Shown: in pieces, positions 60,516 to 64,000 of the stretch
Layout: the number at the start of each line of letters is the position of its first letter
Position numbering within the stretch: position 1 is the first letter of the stretch
NCBI RefSeq assembly: GCF_029227915.1
Contig: NC_079884.1
Coordinates: 24,614,001 to 24,678,000, forward strand
Origin: Hydractinia symbiolongicarpus
Lineage: Eukaryota > Cnidaria > Hydrozoa > Anthoathecata > Hydractiniidae
Length of the DNA: 64,000 nucleotides
Reading direction: 5' to 3'
Made by a program: the position numbers and the translations under genes
Notes under the pieces: model-generated
What the model was told of the DNA's origin: nothing
Database searches by the model: none
The model's input: the letters and a program-made list of their open reading frames with translations, nothing else

Positions 60516-60900
60516 TTCAGAAGTTGTTCTATTTCACCACTGAAATTATATACACACCTTCTTCATCGCTTAATGTACGCAAATGCAGCAGTTTTGTGTT
60601 TACTAATTCATAACTATGAAGAATTGAGCGATATTAATTGTTAAAGAATTCTCATCAACTTTGAATCTGGCTTTTAGATCTATCAAGGTTGATAATTCGC
60701 TTAATGGAAAATTATGAGCACTGGATCGAGTTTCTATGTTGAATATATAATGAGTAGATGCTGCCGGGTGGGATTTCAGGGATTTTATAGAACGAACTGA
60801 ATTGATAGATATTTGTTGTAGTTTACAAACATTTCGCAGGAGCGGAGAGAAAATTTGAGAGTGGCTGGAATTTGGTTAAAGGATAGCCGGGAAAGCCTTA

Positions 60901-60980
60901 AACCTCGTTCCTATGGATTTATAAGGTTTTCTTATTTGAGCGAAACGTCAAACATATAAATCCCTCTGGGGCTGGGGTTG
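60901..60980. mobile_element. Small foldback element, diverged copy
   Basis: The ends AACCTCGTTCCTATGGATTTATA and AATCCCTCTGGGGCTGGGGTT (right end 60980) are imperfect inverted repeats of the same family as 24904-25033. Confidence 0.45.
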
Positions 60981-61156
60981 TGTAGCGTTGGTATCTCAAT
61001 CTTTCTATTGAGTTTATGTGAGAATTTATTGAAAGACAGGAACTTGGGGATGAAATGCAAATGCGATAGTATACAAAAAGCTCTGAAAGTTTTAAAATAT
61101 TATTTTTCTTGTGTCGCTTGGTTAATGGATGTCACTCAAAGTGTTATGAAATTTGT

Positions 61157-61265
61157 CCACCTCGTTCCCAGCGCCTGTTGTCTCTTTTCTTTAAACGGGG
61201 CGGCGAGGCAAACATCTTCGCCGTCCGATGTCAGAAAAGATACAAGATGCTCTAGGGAAGGGGTT
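61157..61265. mobile_element. Small foldback element
   Basis: The left arm CCACCTCGTTCCCAGCGCCT and following CTCTTTTCT pair with AGAAAAGATACAAGATGCTC and TAGGGAAGGGGTTG on the right, giving an imperfect inverted repeat of about 33 bases around a GC-richer core. Confidence 0.5.
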
Positions 61266-61326
61266 GAAAATTTGTGTAACCATAGGTAGTCTTGTATTTG
61301 TTAAAGTTTCTAGTATTTTCATCACT

Positions 61327-61480
61327 AGGGACCGACTGATAGCCTTGAGGTAGAGCGTTCGCTTCCAGTGCGGGAGGTCTTGCGTTCAAACCCCGGCCGA
61401 TTCATTCCAGAGACCATAAAAGTTTGAATCTATCCTTTCTGCTTAGTGTTTAGCATGAGAATAGGGTTGATATCTTAGGC
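61327..61480 (+). mobile_element. tRNA-derived SINE
   Basis: The head has an A-box-like TAGCCTTGAGGTAGAGCG (about 61340-61357) and a B-box-like GCGTTCAAACCCC (61382-61394), correctly spaced for an RNA polymerase III internal promoter. The head is followed by a body with CTTTCTGCTTAGTGTTTAGC (about 61434). The tRNA-like head does not close into a clean acceptor stem, so it is not a functional tRNA gene. The 3' limit is approximate. Confidence 0.6.
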
Positions 61481-61847
61481 GGTTGCCTTGTTGAGCGATT
61501 GTTGTGCTTATACCAATAGGAACTGAAGAGGCTATACTGGATAAATATTTTCAATAATAATACGGTAGGAAGGTATTGCTGCTTTGTGTTTGTCGTCCCT
61601 AATCCCACTGGTTGTAATATTTTTTCCTGTTTTCCTATTCTCTTCAATTTTTGTTCCGCTGTTGATCTTTGGTTCAACGTTTTAGTTAAGTGCAGCGATT
61701 GTTTGAAGTTTAAGGCACTCCCGTAAAAATGTAGCTATTACACATATTTACAAAAGGACCAACCAAGGCGGTTCTCTCTTACAGATTTAGCTTCGATGGT
61801 GTTTCAATTAGGCGGAATTTTACGCCTTTGCATGCCTTGTTTCGCGT

Positions 61848-61935
61848 CATCTCGTCCCCAGGGATTGTTGCCTATGTCAAAGTCGCTAGCGCTTACTTAA
61901 TGTCACAAAGGCAAAAGCCCCTGGAGACGAGGTTG
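61848..61935. mobile_element. Small foldback element, compact copy
   Basis: CATCTCGTCCCCAGGG on the left pairs with CCCCTGGAGACGAGGTTG on the right. Inside, TTGCCTATGTCA pairs with TGTCACAAAGGCAA, so nearly all of the 88 bases fold back. It is the best preserved copy of the family in the window together with 24904-25033. Confidence 0.65.
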
Positions 61936-63434
61936 GTTTCGCGTGCAAAACGTTTAAATCTCAAATTGATTTTCTTTAGATTACTTTGATCAATAAATAT
62001 TGTTCGTATACTTTCTATCCGTATGAGCCGGCTCACACTTTTTTTAATAAATGCAAAGCCGGCATTACATATTATTATATTAAAAAAAGTAAGGAAGCCG
62101 AATGTTAAGTGTGCGTCGCTTATTTGCTTGTGCGCAAGCAAAATTTTGGAAGTTTTTTTTATAAGAGTTTGATTATCGCCAAGGAAAGAAAATCGGCCGC
62201 TAATTTAGCCTATTTTACTTACCTTTCTTCGAGGATATCAAATTCAGTTTCTCTTAAAGTGGGGGCGCAAAACAATGTCAGATCAAATGCCTAAAATGTG
62301 AAGACACCTCATAGCAAACCCCGAATTGCAATCAAACAATGAGCACAAAGTTGGCGTGGTCACATGTTACCCTCTCAAAAGTACAAGAGTTTATTATATT
62401 TATTCGGGTGACTGAGGTCATTTGCGCTCAAAAACAAAGGATTCTCTGATATTGCCCACGTGAGAAAAGAACAATAGAATTAACAAATCAACAAGCGCGT
62501 TAGTTTTCTGACCGCAAAAAAGTCGTTTTCAGACCTAGCGTAATTTTTCCCACCTTAATTATCCTGATTTCCTTGTGATGAGAAAAACTATGCTGGGTTT
62601 CCTGGCTACCGCTAATTAGAAGCGCCGGCTTATCATAGTGTCCTTTAATTAAATAGGCGACGTCACAGGGCTACTTATCTCTTTTACAGCGTGCTTTGGC
62701 TTACAGAATTTATCGTTCTTTTCTATTAAACGTCCAAGTATTGTCGTAGAAGAAAAAAGAAGTAAAAAATATGGTATAATGGCACTTCATTTCCCGTATG
62801 ATGAATAATATTTGCTTACAACTTGGTGTGTAATTGAGTGACAATTATATTCGAAGTGTTTCTAGGCGTTATCATGTCGAGTGTGTAAATACTTTTCTTG
62901 TAAGTTGTTCATGTATCTCGGATGAGAAGATATCTCCCTCTTGTTTTACAAGTAAGGGAAGCCTTACAGTATCTTGACCGTACAAAAACAGTGGGTTGCT
63001 GTTACCCGTGTACCATATGACATTACGATAAGATAACTTACCATGTGCTGCCTATTTTTGTGTCTTATACCGATTTAATTATTCTATCGCCTCCTGGGAA
63101 TGTCGATATAGGAAGCATTAATTGTTGTACACTGTAGCATTGCAGTGACCTGACGGTCGCGTGAACTCTAGCAAAAAAGGTTATAGCTGACCGTAAATTT
63201 GTATAAAAAGCAAAGAGAATGAAAAAAGTCTGAAAGCCAATTATCTATTGAAATTTCCAGTAATAAAAGAAGAAGAGACAAAGGCAGAGTAGCTTAGAAT
63301 GTAGGAGGCTCGTGCGTGCTGTGCGCTGTGTGTGTATGAGACACTCCTGCTGAGTAGTCAATCAGCACGATTTGCGACGAAATAATGTATGGAATCAGGT
63401 TAATAGCCTTAGGTTTTCTCTCTACGATGAAAGA

Positions 63435-63770
63435 CAAATTTGCAAATTAGGAAGTCGTTAGGAAGTTATATTTGTATATCTAATTTGTTTTTTCATAGAA
63501 CTTTATTCGTTGTTTTAGAATAATATTAAGTATTATAAATGTATGGCAATAGATCTATTGTGTCCTCAAATTTTCTTTGGGACGAATGTTGAATTTGCAG
63601 CAGCTGAGTAATCGATTCCCTGTAAATCTCCACGTTCGTTTACAATAAAAAATGTCCCGGCACGCCCTTTTCTTATTTCGTAAACATAGAACGATCATAT
63701 GACATTAACTAGTAGCCTTGAAAGAAAAGTGTTTAAGAGAAGTTAATTCGAAAAACAAGAACAAAACAAG
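63435..63770 (+). promoter_or_regulatory. Upstream region of the second GPCR gene
   Basis: It is homologous to 47931-48239 upstream of the first GPCR, including the pyrimidine-rich CATAG acceptor-like site (AG at 63497-63498) and GCAGCTGAGTAA (about 63600). The duplication therefore took in at least 300 bases of 5' flank. Confidence 0.5.
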
Positions 63771-64000
63771 ATGGAGAATAATTCGCAAAGTACACCAACG
63801 TCGTTCCACTTGTCATCTGTTTTCACAACCCCTTCAACTGGATACGTCTGCCTTGAAGCTGTCCCAATAGCAAGTAGAAAATTCAATTACGTCATTGTAG
63901 CCATATTTGGTGTCCTATTTTTTCTTATTCTATACACTAACACTGTATTGATTCGATCATTGAGAAGACAAAAAAGCAGTAAAATCGTCAAGTCATTTCT
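63771..64000 (+). CDS. Rhodopsin-class GPCR, N-terminal part, runs off the window
   Basis: The frame starts MENNSQSTPTSFHLSSVFTT and is open to the window end (76 codons plus 2 bases). It aligns with the first GPCR: TGYVCLE versus TGYICFV, a TM1 with the conserved Asn in TNTVLIRSLRRQKSSK versus INTILIRLLRKQRNSK, then KSF. It is the tandem relative of the 48240 gene. Motifs past TM1 are outside the window, so integrity cannot be judged. Confidence 0.85.
   Translation, partial: MENNSQSTPTSFHLSSVFTTPSTGYVCLEAVPIASRKFNYVIVAIFGVLFFLILYTNTVLIRSLRRQKSSKIVKSF

Larger units (their letters stand above)
60640..63434. other. Intergenic region rich in small foldback elements and a SINE
   Basis: It holds three AACCTCGT foldback elements and a tRNA-derived SINE. 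The rest, including 62000-63430, has no gene I can support. Short frames at 61450-61677, 61893-62141 and 62109-62294 overlap repeats or lack motifs. Confidence 0.5.

Overview
The window looks like AT-rich nuclear DNA from a cnidarian, possibly a hydrozoan or octocoral. The reasons are short exons with GT-AG introns, long gene-poor gaps, and a repeat mix of CR1/L2-type LINE, Penelope-like GIY-YIG fragments, pogo/Tigger and Ty3/gypsy relics, a tRNA-derived SINE and small foldback elements. The species cannot be fixed from sequence alone. No bacterial-style operons or CRISPR arrays are present.

Layout. 1-7638 is non-coding, with dispersed repeats. 7639-14369 (+) holds a complete seven-exon TIF1-family gene (TRIM24/TRIM33-like: RING, two B-boxes, coiled coil, PHD, bromodomain), rebuilt here from splice sites and reading phase to 955 residues. 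14370-19820 is repeat-rich, with a 21-bp minisatellite at about 18822-19060. 19822-24035 is a nearly full-length but frameshifted CR1/L2-like LINE. 27155-38105 is a recent tandem duplication: two 5472-bp copies separated by a 7-bp filler. It carries two exons of a selenium-binding protein 1 gene (methanethiol oxidase), whose remaining exons run to 43804 (+). One intron of that gene holds a perfect 54-bp-arm palindrome and a ~70-bp minisatellite. 44807-45613 may be a small three-exon gene of unknown identity.

46849-47672 is a shortened pogo/Tigger element with TA target duplication. 48240-49139 (+) is an intronless rhodopsin-class GPCR, and its relative starts at 63771 and leaves the window. 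Their upstream regions are also homologous, so this is the edge of a tandem GPCR cluster. Between them, on the minus strand, lies a pair of secreted PAN/apple plus ricin-B-type lectin-like genes. One is intact (60515-59835). The other is split into two pieces (56396-56118 and 52942-52533) by about 3.2 kb that includes a Ty3/gypsy gag-protease relic. Penelope-like GIY-YIG fragments lie at 50102-50227 and 57991-58344.

The genes do not form one pathway. They are unrelated loci: a chromatin reader, a sulfur-metabolism enzyme, receptors and secreted lectin-like proteins. The window's main interest is recent structural change: the partial duplication of the SELENBP1 5' part with frame-incompatible exon copies, GPCR and lectin gene duplication, and transposon interruption of one copy. 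Exon boundaries were read by eye and no database search was run.
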